Shown here piece after piece: positions 1 through 8,936 of a stretch of DNA of 35,536 nt. This stretch comes from Caldifarciminota bacterium (GTDB lineage: Bacteria; Hydrothermota; Tepidihabitantia; B3-TA06). The notes under the pieces are model-generated. The model searched no databases. It had not been told where the DNA came from and worked only from the letters and a program-made list of their open reading frames with translations. Both the position numbers and the translations under genes were made by a program. Every line of letters begins with the position of its first letter. Within the stretch, counting starts at the first letter, position 1. The stretch lies in the NCBI GenBank assembly GCA_016934635.1, contig JAFGSK010000017.1:68987-104522 (forward strand), in the 5' to 3' direction.

Positions 1-230
1 ATTTACTGATTCTCGATCCGCCGCGCAGGGGTCTTACCGACAAGGTGATCTCCTCCGTAATAAAGACCAGACCCAGGCGTATCTCCTACGTATCATGCAA
101 TCCTTCGACATGGGCAAGGGACATACACCCCCTTCTTGAGGCTGGTTTCAAGTTAACGCGTCTTGCGATGATTGATTTGTTCCCGCACACCGCTCACCTG
201 GAAATCGTGAGTCTGCTGGAGGCAGCGTGA
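1..230 (+). CDS. 23S rRNA (uracil-5-)-methyltransferase, RlmD/TrmA family, 3' end only
   Basis: This is the C-terminal ~75 residues of a gene that begins before the window; the open frame runs in from base 3. It shows the two landmark motifs of the SAM-dependent RNA m5U methyltransferases: LDPPRRGL (bases 12-35) and VSCNP (bases 93-107), whose cysteine is the catalytic nucleophile in the family. The tail matches the usual ending (DLFPHTAHLEIVSLL). The family (RlmD, RlmC, TrmA) methylates uridine in 23S rRNA or tRNA; the subtype cannot be told from this fragment, so no symbol is given. Its stop overlaps the next start by 4 nt (GTGA, 227-230), so the two genes are probably co-transcribed and translationally coupled. 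Confidence 0.9.
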   Translation, partial: LLILDPPRRGLTDKVISSVIKTRPRRISYVSCNPSTWARDIHPLLEAGFKLTRLAMIDLFPHTAHLEIVSLLEAA

Positions 231-1687
231 TACTTTTCCGCAACGCCCTCGTTCACTCGCCCCCTAAAAAATCAATTCACGCCGACGTTTTAATAGAAGC
301 GGAAAGGATAGCCAAGGTGGGTCGGATAAAACCAATGGCAGAAGCAAATGTACATGAGTCCAAGACAATACTTCCCGCTTACATCGACTCACACATCCAC
401 CTCCTGGAGTATGGGCTTTCTCTGCTCTTCCTCGATCTTCGGGAGGCGAAAAGCCGCGAAGAGGTGTTAGACCTCGTAAGCTCACGCCTACCAGAGGCCC
501 GAAACCGGGGGTTCCTGTATGCATTCAACCTCGCACCGGAAAGACTTGCTGAAATCGATTGGCAGCCCCAAACGGGCGAGCTGGATACAATCGACAAGCG
601 GATTCCCATCTTCATCCGCAGGGAGGACGGACATTCGGTCTTCCTGAACCGCGCCGCCAGACGCTGGCTTCTTTACGATCAGCCCATCGAAGGAGCGAGC
701 GACCCCATATCGGGAAGGTTCAACGAACTTGCAGTTGAACGGATGCAGGAACGGATACCGGTCGAGCTGCGAAAGGAAGCATTCCTCGCGGCTGGTAAGT
801 ATCTGGTGAGTAAGGGCGTTACCGGTGCTGCAGTCCTGATAGGCGATTCGGCTCATCTGGAGGATGTTGAGATTTACCGGGAGATAGCCTCAAAGGTCGG
901 GATCGAGGCAGTTCTTTTTCCTCAGAATCCAGACGTAGAAAAGGTCTGCGAACTCAAACTTTCGAGACTTGGCGGGTGCATATTGATCGACGGCTCTTTC
1001 GGCTCTCGCACCGCCGCGCTTCGTGAACCCTATACAGACGCTCCCGGCAACATGGGAATCCTGTACTTCTCGAACTCAGAGCTCGCGAACCTTGTGAAAT
1101 GTGCAAACGAGGCGGGTCTGCAGATGACCTTCCACGCAATAGGCGACGAGGCGATTGAACAGATAATATCTGCCTACGAGAAATTCATCGAACCTGTGAA
1201 TCCCCTGCGTCACAGGATTGAACATGCAGAGCTGATGCCCCCTGATCTTATCCAGAAGGCCATGGATTTGAACCTCATTTTGGGTGTACAGCCGATGTTC
1301 GAGGCCATCTGGGGGCAGGACGGAGGGTTATACGAGAAGAGGCTGGGTGAACGCCGCCGCTGGACCAATCCTTTTCGTTCCCAGCTTGAGCAGGGTTTAA
1401 TCCTTGCCGCAGGTTCAGATGCACCCATAACAACACCCGATCCGGCCATCGGGATCAAGGCCTTCCTTACCCACCCCATCCCGGAAGAACGAATTTCACC
1501 GCAGCAAGCGCTTGCAGCCTATACCCACGATGCAGCCTTTGGCATGCATCTGGAAGCGAAAGTCGGTTCAATCGAGGAAGGACTTCAAGCCGACCTCCTC
1601 GTGTTCGATAAAGACCCGCTCAAGACCCTTGATTTCCATCCCAAGGCGGTTATCCGCAGGGGCAAGGTAGTTCACGGTTCTATCTAG
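227..1687 (+). CDS. YtcJ-like amidohydrolase (amidohydrolase 3 family)
   Basis: A 486-residue metal-dependent hydrolase of the amidohydrolase superfamily. The metal-binding site can be followed: H56 and H58 in YIDSHIHLL, H303 in TFHAIGD, H333 in RIEHAEL and D398 in GSDAPI. The DGSFGSRTAAL segment is typical of the YtcJ/exoenzyme-regulatory branch, whose substrates are mostly unknown (formamide, carbamate or related C-N bonds). No signal peptide, so cytoplasmic. The GTG start overlaps the stop of the upstream rRNA methyltransferase, with no separate ribosome site. Its 3' end overlaps the convergent lipoprotein gene by 8 nt (1680-1687). The substrate cannot be inferred from the neighbours. Confidence 0.88.
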   Translation: MILFRNALVHSPPKKSIHADVLIEAERIAKVGRIKPMAEANVHESKTILPAYIDSHIHLLEYGLSLLFLDLREAKSREEVLDLVSSRLPEARNRGFLYAFNLAPERLAEIDWQPQTGELDTIDKRIPIFIRREDGHSVFLNRAARRWLLYDQPIEGASDPISGRFNELAVERMQERIPVELRKEAFLAAGKYLVSKGVTGAAVLIGDSAHLEDVEIYREIASKVGIEAVLFPQNPDVEKVCELKLSRLGGCILIDGSFGSRTAALREPYTDAPGNMGILYFSNSELANLVKCANEAGLQMTFHAIGDEAIEQIISAYEKFIEPVNPLRHRIEHAELMPPDLIQKAMDLNLILGVQPMFEAIWGQDGGLYEKRLGERRRWTNPFRSQLEQGLILAAGSDAPITTPDPAIGIKAFLTHPIPEERISPQQALAAYTHDAAFGMHLEAKVGSIEEGLQADLLVFDKDPLKTLDFHPKAVIRRGKVVHGSI

Positions 1688-2273
1688 AAACCTCCCACAC
1701 AGCGTCAACTGGAAATCCCTCATCGGCTAAATCGGCTATGTCAACCTTCCAGATAAGCGTATCCCCTTTAATTTTACTGGCATTGTGCTTAACTACCTTA
1801 CCGGGTAAAACCAGCTTTTCCGTCCAGTAGTGTTTGTCCGTTCCGTGTTTAATCACCGCTTTAAGCAATGTTGCGGTGGAGCCGAAATAACCCTCGAATC
1901 TGGTGGCAGGCATGTAGAACGGGAGCATTGAAAGATGGTAGCGGATTAGGTCCCCGGTCTCTTCCTTCTCGAAAGTAATGTTATCGATATCGAAGACCTG
2001 AGACAGAACCTCAGGGCTCGTGAAGGCACCTTCCAGCCGGTATACAATGGCAGTGTCCGAGGTATCGGCAGACATCAAGGTCATCTCCCAGCCCTGGACA
2101 GAGTCCGGAATCTCGAAGTCCGTGACACTCACACTGGCATCTTCGATTTGAGGGACCTCGACGAGGATTGAAAGCGAACCGGACCCGTCAGGCTCAATCT
2201 CCGTGACAGAGGTGTAGTTTACGCATCCCGATGCGGCAAGAACACACAAAGCTACTATCAGAAGTTTTTTCAT
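1680..2273 (-). CDS. Lipoprotein, third member of a tandem paralogous triplet
   Basis: 197 residues. A short signal peptide ends in the lipobox AASGC with the lipidated cysteine at C17, so an envelope lipoprotein is expected. The mature start (CVNYTSVTEIEPDGSGSL) is nearly the same as in the next two upstream genes, and all three end in a similar strand (AVWEVSR here). A strong AGGAGG site stands 5-6 nt before the ATG. The protein looks beta-rich and has no catalytic motif that I recognise. The DGSG-L segment after the lipobox resembles DUF3153/LppM-type lipoproteins; this is a weak memory-based resemblance. It follows the 2302-2892 gene by 28 nt, so one transcript is likely. Confidence 0.85.
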   Translation of the reverse strand: MKKLLIVALCVLAASGCVNYTSVTEIEPDGSGSLSILVEVPQIEDASVSVTDFEIPDSVQGWEMTLMSADTSDTAIVYRLEGAFTSPEVLSQVFDIDNITFEKEETGDLIRYHLSMLPFYMPATRFEGYFGSTATLLKAVIKHGTDKHYWTEKLVLPGKVVKHNASKIKGDTLIWKVDIADLADEGFPVDAVWEVSR

Positions 2274-2301
2274 CTTTGACCTCCTTTTTCAGATTAAAAA
2301 A

Positions 2302-2892
2302 CTATGAATCGACCTCCCAGGTCGCCTCAATCACCAGCCCCTTCTTCAAGACGTCTGCGGTGGAACGTTCCCAGATAAGTTTTACTCCTTTTACGTCGTC
2401 CGCGTTGTGACTTAGGATTCTTCCAGGAAGAATCAGTTCCTCCCGCCAGACGAATCCCTCGTCATCATCCGGTAAATCTATACTTATTTTTACGTCCCGG
2501 TTCTCGTCCCAGCCAAAGCTTTTGTAATAACGATACCGGTAGCCTGTGGCAATCTTCTCACTCGTGAAGCTGACGCTGTCAGGGGAGAAACCCATAAAAT
2601 CCCAGTCGAGGATTGGATTCGTAATCTCGACAGGCGAGGCGAACTCACCGGTAAGCCGAAGGCGCTGAACTGAATCCAAGGTGTCTACAACAAACGAATT
2701 AGTCTTCCAGCCCGGTGTTGAATCGAGCCTTGTTTTGAATCCTTCAAATGAAATCTCATTGCCTTCTTTGATCGGTATCTTGAGCTCACAAGAAAGGCTG
2801 CCGGAGCCGTCCGGCTCAATCTCTGTAACAGTGGTGTAATCAAGGCAGCCCAGAAATAATAAAGCCAGGGTTGATGCAAAGAGCTTTTTCAT
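2302..2892 (-). CDS. Lipoprotein, second member of a tandem paralogous triplet
   Basis: 196 residues from the ATG at 2892. That start is chosen because AGGAGG lies just upstream (about 2896-2901) and because the protein then begins with a normal signal peptide; a frame 10 codons longer has no such site. The lipobox is LFLGC, with C16 as the lipidated residue. The mature N-terminus CLDYTTVTEIEPDGSGSL is shared with both neighbours. The rest is acidic and probably beta-rich, ending TWEVDS. Function is unknown. The conserved YT-V plus DGSG block, placed right after the lipid anchor in all three copies, is likely the functional or structural core of the family. Confidence 0.85.
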   Translation of the reverse strand: MKKLFASTLALLFLGCLDYTTVTEIEPDGSGSLSCELKIPIKEGNEISFEGFKTRLDSTPGWKTNSFVVDTLDSVQRLRLTGEFASPVEITNPILDWDFMGFSPDSVSFTSEKIATGYRYRYYKSFGWDENRDVKISIDLPDDDEGFVWREELILPGRILSHNADDVKGVKLIWERSTADVLKKGLVIEATWEVDS

Positions 2893-3068
2893 CGTATCCT
2901 CCTTTACACTAAGACAGTTCAACAGAAAAGACGCCTAGTTGCAGTTCAAGGTTGCGTGTTGGATGATAATAGGTTAAGGACAAGAATCCAAAGAAGCTTC
3001 ACGGAAAGCCTGATCAATCATTCCAAGGCTGCCCAGGAAACCGGACTCGTGAAGAAACGACTTGAGAA

Positions 3069-3653
3069 CTACTTAGCATTCCATGAAGCTTCCATCACGA
3101 ACCCCTTATCCATCAAGCCAATCAAGTCCTTCATGTTCATTCTCCAGATCAGCGTGTCTCCCCTTCTTGCGGTCGAGTTATGCTCGATAATATCGCCCTC
3201 TACGATCACTATCTCTGTCCAGTGATATTTTTCAAGGTCTTTTTTGCCTGGCACCATTGCCAAAAGTGTTTTCGCCATCTTTCTATCTTTGGGATCCAGT
3301 GGTTCTACGATTTTTTTCAAGTAAAAACGCGAGATTCCGTTATTCCCGCTTACGGTAATTACAGGCTCATCCTGATCGGAGAAGAAATCGGGAATAGCAT
3401 TCAGATTACTGAACTTTCCTTCCAGATGTTGGAGAATATATGTATCGATACCCTTGCTTACAGTTTCCCAACCTTCAGGGCACTTATTGTCATCGAATTC
3501 ACTTAAGAATGCAAATTCCATGTTTTGCTTACGGGGAACTTTGATTTGTATCTTTAATGTCCCGGAACCGTCCCGGGCAAGGGTCATGACCGAGGTGTAG
3601 TCAAAGCAACCCAGCATCGAGGCAATCAGTGCTGCAAAGAGAAGCTTGTTCAC
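3069..3653 (-). CDS. Lipoprotein, first member of a tandem paralogous triplet (GTG start)
   Basis: 194 residues from a GTG at 3653. GGAGGA at 3657-3662 stands just before it, and this start gives a clean signal peptide with lipobox SMLGC (C16). The longer ATG frame would add ten residues upstream of the ribosome site and is rejected. The mature sequence CFDYTSVMTLARDGSGTL is clearly related to the two downstream copies but is the most diverged of the three and is lysine-rich in its second half (an EP-DPKDRKMAKT stretch). Function is unknown. A gap of 176 nt separates it from the second copy, so it may have its own transcript. Confidence 0.82.
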   Translation of the reverse strand: MNKLLFAALIASMLGCFDYTSVMTLARDGSGTLKIQIKVPRKQNMEFAFLSEFDDNKCPEGWETVSKGIDTYILQHLEGKFSNLNAIPDFFSDQDEPVITVSGNNGISRFYLKKIVEPLDPKDRKMAKTLLAMVPGKKDLEKYHWTEIVIVEGDIIEHNSTARRGDTLIWRMNMKDLIGLMDKGFVMEASWNAK

Positions 3654-3716
3654 TTTTCCTCCATTTATAACTGATTTAGTCAACTTAAATGACGTTATTA
3701 TTCACGTAAGGTTGCC

Positions 3717-4868
3717 ATGAGCTTGTTCATGACTACAATCACCTGCATGAATCCAAGACGTGCTGCAGAAGAGATTACCCTCTTCGCCCGCGGGTACGCT
3801 CCGGTTGCCAACCTCTCGGTCAACACCGTATGCAATCAGCGATGTCTGATATGCCAGCGTTGGCGCATGCACTGGCAGTCCGAGCGGGATAAACTGAGCC
3901 TTGCCGAAATCAAGGATATGGTCTACCAGCTGGTCAAGGACATTCACGTGAAGCGATTCAGGATAACGTCAACCGAGCCGCTGCTGAGACCCGACCTGCC
4001 TGAGATCGTAGCTTATATCAGACAGTTCACCGGATGTAATCTCATAACGAACGGTATGGCAATGACCGAGGAGACGGCCAGGAGACTTATCGAGGCCGAC
4101 GTATCAAAGGTTCGGTTTTCGATCGATTCGCCTAACGAAGTGAACGACGTACTGCGAGGGATTAAAGGCTCGTGGGAGCGATCCAGGAGAGGAATCGAGA
4201 TTCTCAAAAGGGTAAGGGGCGAGACGGGTAAGCCTTATCCTGAGATAGATATCTATACTGTCCTGACAAAGTTGAACATTGAGTATATTCCGGACATGTA
4301 CCGGTTCGTGGCCGAGAACAACCTTGACGGCCTGGCCTTCGGGGTAGTATGGGAGAACACTGCAGAGGGAGTGGAGCAAACCGTCTGGAAAGGCCGCAAG
4401 ATCGCACGCACCCACATGATACCGGTTGCAGATTCCTTGAAACCGACACCTGAGCAGATAAAAACCCTCAGGAACGAGTTGGTAAAGATGAAGCTCATCA
4501 CAAAGGGAACTGAACGCGCCAAGAAAATGATAGAACGCATCCTTCGGTTGATCGAGGGCAGGCGAAGGATATTCCACTGCCCCTACCATTACTTCATCAA
4601 CATCGATCCAGTGGGCAACTTCATCCCGTGTACGGTAATGGGAGGTTTTTCGTTCGGGAATATCCGTGAAAAACGCGCACGCGACATCTGGTTCTCGCGC
4701 GAACACTACGAGTTCTTGATAAAGATTGCCAGTGAACCTTTCCCAGTGTGCCGTGAGATTTGCGAGGACACCGAGGAGCTTTACATCGCTTCATTGAAAA
4801 GCGAGGTCAGGGGACTCTTGATGAGTTTACTGTATCCCGCTAATCTGCGCTCTTTGCGAAACACGTAA
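3717..4868 (+). CDS. Radical SAM protein with SPASM-like C-terminal cysteines
   Basis: 383 residues. The 4Fe-4S/SAM motif CxxxCxxC is at C39, C43 and C46 (VCNQRCLICQRW). The TIM-barrel part follows, with the family's NGMAMTEE and FSIDSP segments. A C-terminal extension carries C288, C305, C345 and C349 (HCPYHYF, FIPCTVMGG, VCREIC), the pattern of a SPASM/Twitch domain that binds an auxiliary cluster. Such proteins modify peptides or cofactors, or act in synthesis of small molecules; the substrate is not evident. No obvious precursor peptide lies next to it. The ATG at 3717 has only a weak AAGG site. The lipoprotein gene at 3653 is divergent, sharing a 63-nt promoter region. Confidence 0.88.
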   Translation: MSLFMTTITCMNPRRAAEEITLFARGYAPVANLSVNTVCNQRCLICQRWRMHWQSERDKLSLAEIKDMVYQLVKDIHVKRFRITSTEPLLRPDLPEIVAYIRQFTGCNLITNGMAMTEETARRLIEADVSKVRFSIDSPNEVNDVLRGIKGSWERSRRGIEILKRVRGETGKPYPEIDIYTVLTKLNIEYIPDMYRFVAENNLDGLAFGVVWENTAEGVEQTVWKGRKIARTHMIPVADSLKPTPEQIKTLRNELVKMKLITKGTERAKKMIERILRLIEGRRRIFHCPYHYFINIDPVGNFIPCTVMGGFSFGNIREKRARDIWFSREHYEFLIKIASEPFPVCREICEDTEELYIASLKSEVRGLLMSLLYPANLRSLRNT

Positions 4869-5033
4869 CACACCTTTTCTGTTTATGATTTACACGCTGG
4901 TTTGATCCTGACCGAGATTGTTTTTTCAGAAAAGAAGAATGCCCTAAGGGATACGGAAGTCGGTGCGTAAATGGTTATTCGCATTCCTTCCTGACTTTTC
5001 ACCTGCGGATAAAGTACACTTCTCGAAAGATAC

Positions 5034-5381
5034 TCAGACCTGGTGACCGCAGTAGGGGCAGAACCGTGCATCCGCCCTTATCTCCCGCGAACAATACTTG
5101 CACAAAGCCCTTCCGGGTCCGCTTGAGGACTCGCTTGAAGGTACGCTTGAGGAGGTGTACTGATGCTTGGTTTTCGCCGACTCGTCAGGCAGAACGGCAA
5201 CGATTACGAGGCCGATCAAACCCAGAAAGATGCCCAAAAGCAGTCCGACCGTTTCCTGGCCCTTGCTCTTGCCTATCTTGTATGAAAGCACCGCGAAAAC
5301 TACCCTGGCTCCTATCGCCAGAAGGATAACTATTACATAAACTATAAAGATACCTGAAACCATAGGTACATATTCCTCCAT
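5034..5381 (-). CDS. Membrane protein with C-terminal zinc ribbon
   Basis: 115 residues. Two hydrophobic helices come first (about 8-31 and 45-64, the latter VGLLLGIFLGLIGLVIVAVL). A serine-rich linker follows, then a zinc ribbon with C94, C97, C108 and C111 (CKYCSREIRADARFCPYCG). This is the common zinc_ribbon_2 type of small membrane protein; its role is unknown, possibly protein-protein contact at the inner membrane. The start lies 3 nt after the stop of the HAD gene, so the two form an operon. It resembles in plan, but not in sequence, the three zinc-ribbon proteins at 26228-27416. Confidence 0.8.
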   Translation of the reverse strand: MEEYVPMVSGIFIVYVIVILLAIGARVVFAVLSYKIGKSKGQETVGLLLGIFLGLIGLVIVAVLPDESAKTKHQYTSSSVPSSESSSGPGRALCKYCSREIRADARFCPYCGHQV

Positions 5382-5384
5382 ATG

Positions 5385-6125
5385 TTAATCTTCTATTAAC
5401 TCCTTGAGCCGGTGGATACAGAAATCCGGCCTTGGATAGCCGTCGTAGCAGTAATCCCGGTTGGATTGATAAAGAACGCTGCGGATACCCGAGCGCCTGG
5501 CGCCTAAAACGTCCAGTTCCAGCCGGTCACCGATATGAACCGTCTCCTGAGGCTCGGTACCTAAACGTTCGAGAAGAAACTCGAACGCCTTGGGGTTTGG
5601 TTTGCGTGGTCCTATCTCGTCTGTATAGATAAGATGGTCGAAGAATGGAGTAAGGCCTTCCCTGTCCATTATCTGGCGGATTATGTGTCCGTGGGAAGTA
5701 TTGGAAAGAAGAGCCAAGGGATAGCCTCTGTCCTTAAGCGCTGAAAGAACCTCCTTTGCACCGGGTTCTGCGATAATCTTCACGGCAAGAAGCGATTCGT
5801 CGAATACCTTGATCATGGCAGAAAGCCCTGCCGCAAGTTGCTTTTGTATATCTAACCTTGTAAGGAAACGGTATACAAGCTCGTGGGAGGCAATCTCGGT
5901 CTCGGCCCTTAATCGTTCCTCCTCGCACTCGGTTCCCACCTCCTGTAGAACCCGTGCAATCTTTTCCGTATCTATGGTGCAGCCGTGGGCTGAAAGTATA
6001 CGTGAAAAACCTTCCACCCTGAATGCATCCTGACGCGCCCATTCGGCTTCGGATTCGTATCGCCCGATGGTGTACCAGAAATCAAAGGAAATCCCCTTGA
6101 TTCCTTCAAGGATTGGATTGGCCAT
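5385..6125 (-). CDS. HAD-superfamily hydrolase
   Basis: 246 residues from the ATG at 6125. HAD motif I is ISFDFWYTIG with nucleophile D15; the Asp normally two residues on is replaced by Trp (DFW), as in some haloacid-dehalogenase-like members (for example DAY-type motifs). Motif II is LLSNTSHG, motif III the lysine in GPRKPNP, and motif IV GDRLELD. The helical cap lies between motifs I and II. Substrate unknown. A frame 11 codons longer starts at TTG 6158, but that TTG is the first base triplet of a TTGACA -35 box, so the shorter start is used. The promoter's -10 box ends 5 nt before the ATG, predicting a leaderless message. It is followed by the zinc-ribbon gene. Confidence 0.85.
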   Translation of the reverse strand: MANPILEGIKGISFDFWYTIGRYESEAEWARQDAFRVEGFSRILSAHGCTIDTEKIARVLQEVGTECEEERLRAETEIASHELVYRFLTRLDIQKQLAAGLSAMIKVFDESLLAVKIIAEPGAKEVLSALKDRGYPLALLSNTSHGHIIRQIMDREGLTPFFDHLIYTDEIGPRKPNPKAFEFLLERLGTEPQETVHIGDRLELDVLGARRSGIRSVLYQSNRDYCYDGYPRPDFCIHRLKELIED

Positions 6126-6130
6126 GCGAA

Positions 6131-6158
6131 AGCATACTGAGCGAGAAGTTCTTGTCAA
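6131..6158 (-). promoter_or_regulatory. Promoter of the HAD gene, leaderless type
   Basis: On the minus strand TTGACA (6158-6153), a 16-bp spacer and TATGCT (6136-6131) are followed by only 5 nt (TTCGC) before the ATG. The expected transcription start is therefore the A of the start codon. There is no Shine-Dalgarno sequence. Confidence 0.65.
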
Positions 6159-6177
6159 CGAAACCCTTACTACCTAT

Positions 6178-6205
6178 AAAAAAGCGCCGGGCATATGCCC
6201 GACGC
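6178..6205 (-). terminator. Intrinsic terminator after the BNR secreted-protein gene
   Basis: Read on the minus strand, a near-perfect GC-rich hairpin (GCGTCGGGCA / TGCCCGGCGC, one G-U pair) is directly followed by TTTTTT. It lies 27 nt after the stop codon at 6233 and ahead of the HAD promoter, so it separates the two transcription units. On the plus strand the G-U pair becomes a C-A mismatch and there is no T tract, which fixes the direction. Confidence 0.88.
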
Positions 6206-6232
6206 TTACGGTATTTGACTTTTTCTTCCTAT

Positions 6233-8902
6233 CTACTCAACCACCACAATCTTTTCGGAAACCGAGCGTTCCTCTGATATATATTTGATAAAATAAACTC
6301 CGTCTGATAACCTTTGACCCTTATCGTCCACAAAGTGTATCTTGTTTGTATGACAGCCCGCCTCAAGCTTCCCGTTGTGAATGCTTTTAACCCGTCTGCC
6401 CGCAGCGTCAAAGAGGTTTAATGAGACCTCGGCGTCGGCAGGCAGGCTGAACCTGATGGTGGTGGAGTTGGCGGTAATTGCAGGCTTGAGTATCTCTAAA
6501 GCGAACGGAACGTTGGTATTCATTCCGGGTTCACTGATGCCGGCATGGGTTGGGTAGTAAGGAACGAAGAACCAGGGCGACCAGCCGTCACCTGGGAATT
6601 CCGATGGGTCAACGTTGCCGCTGTAGTCAACCGGGAGTATTGAATAATACGCCCCTGCGTAGTGTTGAGGGTCGTCCGGGAATCCACCCGAGCTTTGCCA
6701 GACGTTCCGTCTTAGCGGTGCTGTATGTACTATGTGATGGCGCCTCTCGACGAAAGCCGGCGCCGGGGGTTTAGGGAGGATGTAACAGTGGTAGAGAGGA
6801 TCGTAGGTCGGAGTATCCTGAACCTGAACTGTAACGTCGCCAAGAGAATGAGTATATGGCAAGTAGGGAGGCCAGTAGGTGTAAGTGATCTCCATTTTCG
6901 CTGGACTGAAGCTTCCGGTAACCTCAACCGGGCATACGAAGTAGCCGGCAAGTGAGATGTCCGAGGTGTCTTCCGGTTCTCTCCAGCTGATTCTGACCAT
7001 CAGGCTGTCAGGTTCTTGAGGCTGACTGCCAGGAGGTTCTTTCCACTGGAATGCCGAGTCAGGCCAATCGATGAATTCTCCGCCCTGCAATGTAATGAGG
7101 GTTTTGCCTTCAGGGGCAATATCATCCATTCCTGCCTCGTTGTTGCAGGCATCGGCAATGTAAGAATTACCGCCAATTGCAGTCGTTGCCGCAAAGATAT
7201 TTCCGTGTCCAACCAAGGCGGCTCTGGGCAAGGTTACTGAAGTGGAGGGTGTATCGATTATTATCGGGTATCGCTCGTAAGCGGATAGCGGCCTATACCA
7301 TTTCCAGGTCGGCTTGCAGTTATCTCTATCCGGGACCATGTATGAGTAGTAGTTAAATTTGGTTGCACCCGGAGGCACGCTGGAAACCTCCAAAGTCACG
7401 GTTCCGCCTTCCTGGTCTCCTGAAGGGTCTTCTACGGTCAATTCAAAGCCCGGGAGTTCCTCCATAAGCGACTCTTCTTCGGATGCCGTATCCGTCAGTA
7501 TGTAGCCTTCGTTGTGCGCGAGGAGCGCTCCGTGATCCCCTACCGATAAAGACCACATGTGAATAGTATCGAATCCCGGACGATACCAGAGGTATCCTGA
7601 GGCAACGTCATTCAGGCAATAGCGGTAAGAATACCACTGGAGCCTGTCGCCTTTCTGACCCCACATTGTGGCGTTGGTTGCAAGTGTGCCGTACGAACCT
7701 GCCCCTTCTATGAAGCGGTTTTCACTTGTGTCGTATCGGACGGCTATTCCGTTCAACCAAAGGCAGGTATCCATGACTATATCCTTGGGGTTATCCGGCC
7801 ACGTCTGGCTGCCGCCGAGCAAACGGTCTACGTGCCAGTTTCCGTTTCCATCCTGGTAAAAAACCTTGCCCCGCATCGAACCCAAAACTATCCGTTCGGT
7901 AAGATAATCGCTTTCATAGAACCCAACGGAGAGTACCTCGAGTGAGGTATCTATACACATCGAATCCGCGTTCCAGGATGAAGTTGGGGCGTCTTCGTAC
8001 ACGTAGGGTACGTTTTCAGTTCCGTATCCTTTAACGAGTTGCCCCCCGTTGTAGTAATCCTCAGGCGGCTGACCGAAGCACAAGACGTTCCACGTGCCGC
8101 CTCGACCTTGATCCGGGCTGTGAAAGAATACGCCGTTGTTGTCCGAGGCCAGGTAGACGTCGTTGGGGTTGTTGTTGGCCTTTACGTCCCAGTACCAGTC
8201 TGCGTAATGGTTGTAGAAGCTGTCAGCGGTCATATCGCGCGGGATCGAGCCTATCTTCGGGCCAACGTCCCACCACTGCCGGTCTTCCTTGTCCGGGTCG
8301 ATATACCAGCTTTGTCCACCATCGTCTGACTTGAGCAGGAATCCGCAACCGCAGCCGACAAAGCCATGAAGATAATCCGAGAAGTCCACGCTCAGGAACG
8401 GGACCACCGCGTCGCCTTGATAGAATTCAGGCGGCATATTTGCAGTGTCAACATCGTGCCAGATATTTCCCCCATCGGTCGTGTACCATATCTGGCCCCT
8501 TCCGGGCGCTGGGATATTAATCAATCTACTTTCGCCAACGTAGGAGAACGAGGAATCCTTGTACCCTACGATCCAACCACGGCTCTGGTCGTAAAAGCAC
8601 ACGTCGGTGAGGGTGTAGCAGGAACCCAGGTTGAAAGACGCTGCCGGATTAGGGCCGATTACGTATTTATTGGACGGACCTTTCGTCACGTCGAAGCGGC
8701 GAACCTCGCCTGAATCGCCTACTACCCAGAACGCCATATCGGTATTCTTGGGCATGCATACCGCGTTCCAGTCGCCTTTATCCACCGAGGTCAGCGTATC
8801 CAACAGATAAACGTTGTGGTAGAAACCTACGCCTGGCTGAGCCTGCACCAGGCTTGCCCCTGCCAGTACGGCCAGGGCTGAAAAAAGAATGAGCTTTTTC
8901 AT
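6233..8902 (-). CDS. Large secreted protein with BNR/Asp-box propeller and C-terminal sorting-type domain
   Basis: 889 residues. The signal peptide is about residues 1-21 (ends LVQA). The N-terminal ~480 residues contain Asp-box/BNR-like blades, for example TTDGGNIWHDV and SDDGGQSWYIDP, each next to a hydrophobic strand of the form GFVGCGCGFLL, as in Ycf48-like or sialidase-like propellers. A middle part looks like Fn3/Ig-type beta domains. The last ~85 residues form a FlgD-like/T9SS type-A-like domain (LFDAAGRRV ... LSDGVYFIKY ... EKIVVVE). Export is therefore expected, with surface attachment or release possible. AGGAGG precedes the ATG by 9 nt. It lies 102 nt downstream of the FG-GAP gene, which has the same ending, and is closed by the terminator at 6178-6205. 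Ligand unknown. Confidence 0.82.
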   Translation of the reverse strand: MKKLILFSALAVLAGASLVQAQPGVGFYHNVYLLDTLTSVDKGDWNAVCMPKNTDMAFWVVGDSGEVRRFDVTKGPSNKYVIGPNPAASFNLGSCYTLTDVCFYDQSRGWIVGYKDSSFSYVGESRLINIPAPGRGQIWYTTDGGNIWHDVDTANMPPEFYQGDAVVPFLSVDFSDYLHGFVGCGCGFLLKSDDGGQSWYIDPDKEDRQWWDVGPKIGSIPRDMTADSFYNHYADWYWDVKANNNPNDVYLASDNNGVFFHSPDQGRGGTWNVLCFGQPPEDYYNGGQLVKGYGTENVPYVYEDAPTSSWNADSMCIDTSLEVLSVGFYESDYLTERIVLGSMRGKVFYQDGNGNWHVDRLLGGSQTWPDNPKDIVMDTCLWLNGIAVRYDTSENRFIEGAGSYGTLATNATMWGQKGDRLQWYSYRYCLNDVASGYLWYRPGFDTIHMWSLSVGDHGALLAHNEGYILTDTASEEESLMEELPGFELTVEDPSGDQEGGTVTLEVSSVPPGATKFNYYSYMVPDRDNCKPTWKWYRPLSAYERYPIIIDTPSTSVTLPRAALVGHGNIFAATTAIGGNSYIADACNNEAGMDDIAPEGKTLITLQGGEFIDWPDSAFQWKEPPGSQPQEPDSLMVRISWREPEDTSDISLAGYFVCPVEVTGSFSPAKMEITYTYWPPYLPYTHSLGDVTVQVQDTPTYDPLYHCYILPKPPAPAFVERRHHIVHTAPLRRNVWQSSGGFPDDPQHYAGAYYSILPVDYSGNVDPSEFPGDGWSPWFFVPYYPTHAGISEPGMNTNVPFALEILKPAITANSTTIRFSLPADAEVSLNLFDAAGRRVKSIHNGKLEAGCHTNKIHFVDDKGQRLSDGVYFIKYISEERSVSEKIVVVE

Positions 8903-8936
8903 TTTAGTTTTCCTCCTCTGAGGTTCTTATCCCTCC

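Noticed and set aside
2956..3225. Plus-strand frame of 89 codons in the gap between two lipoprotein genes
   Set aside because: More than half of it is antisense to the lipoprotein gene at 3069-3653. The first part lies in the gap but has no ribosome site or family resemblance.
3678..3683. TTGACT box upstream of the first lipoprotein gene considered as a promoter
   Set aside because: The only TATAAT-like sequence (TATAAA) is about 10 bp away, too close for a -35/-10 pair, and no box is seen at 16-18 bp.
4104..4706. Open frame of 200 codons on the minus strand
   Set aside because: It is fully inside the radical SAM gene on the other strand, whose cysteine motifs are clear; a shadow caused by codon bias.
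4883..5071. Small minus-strand frame of 62 codons
   Set aside because: It overlaps the zinc-ribbon gene end in another frame of the same strand, has no ribosome site, and the rest of the gap (4869-5033) shows nothing.
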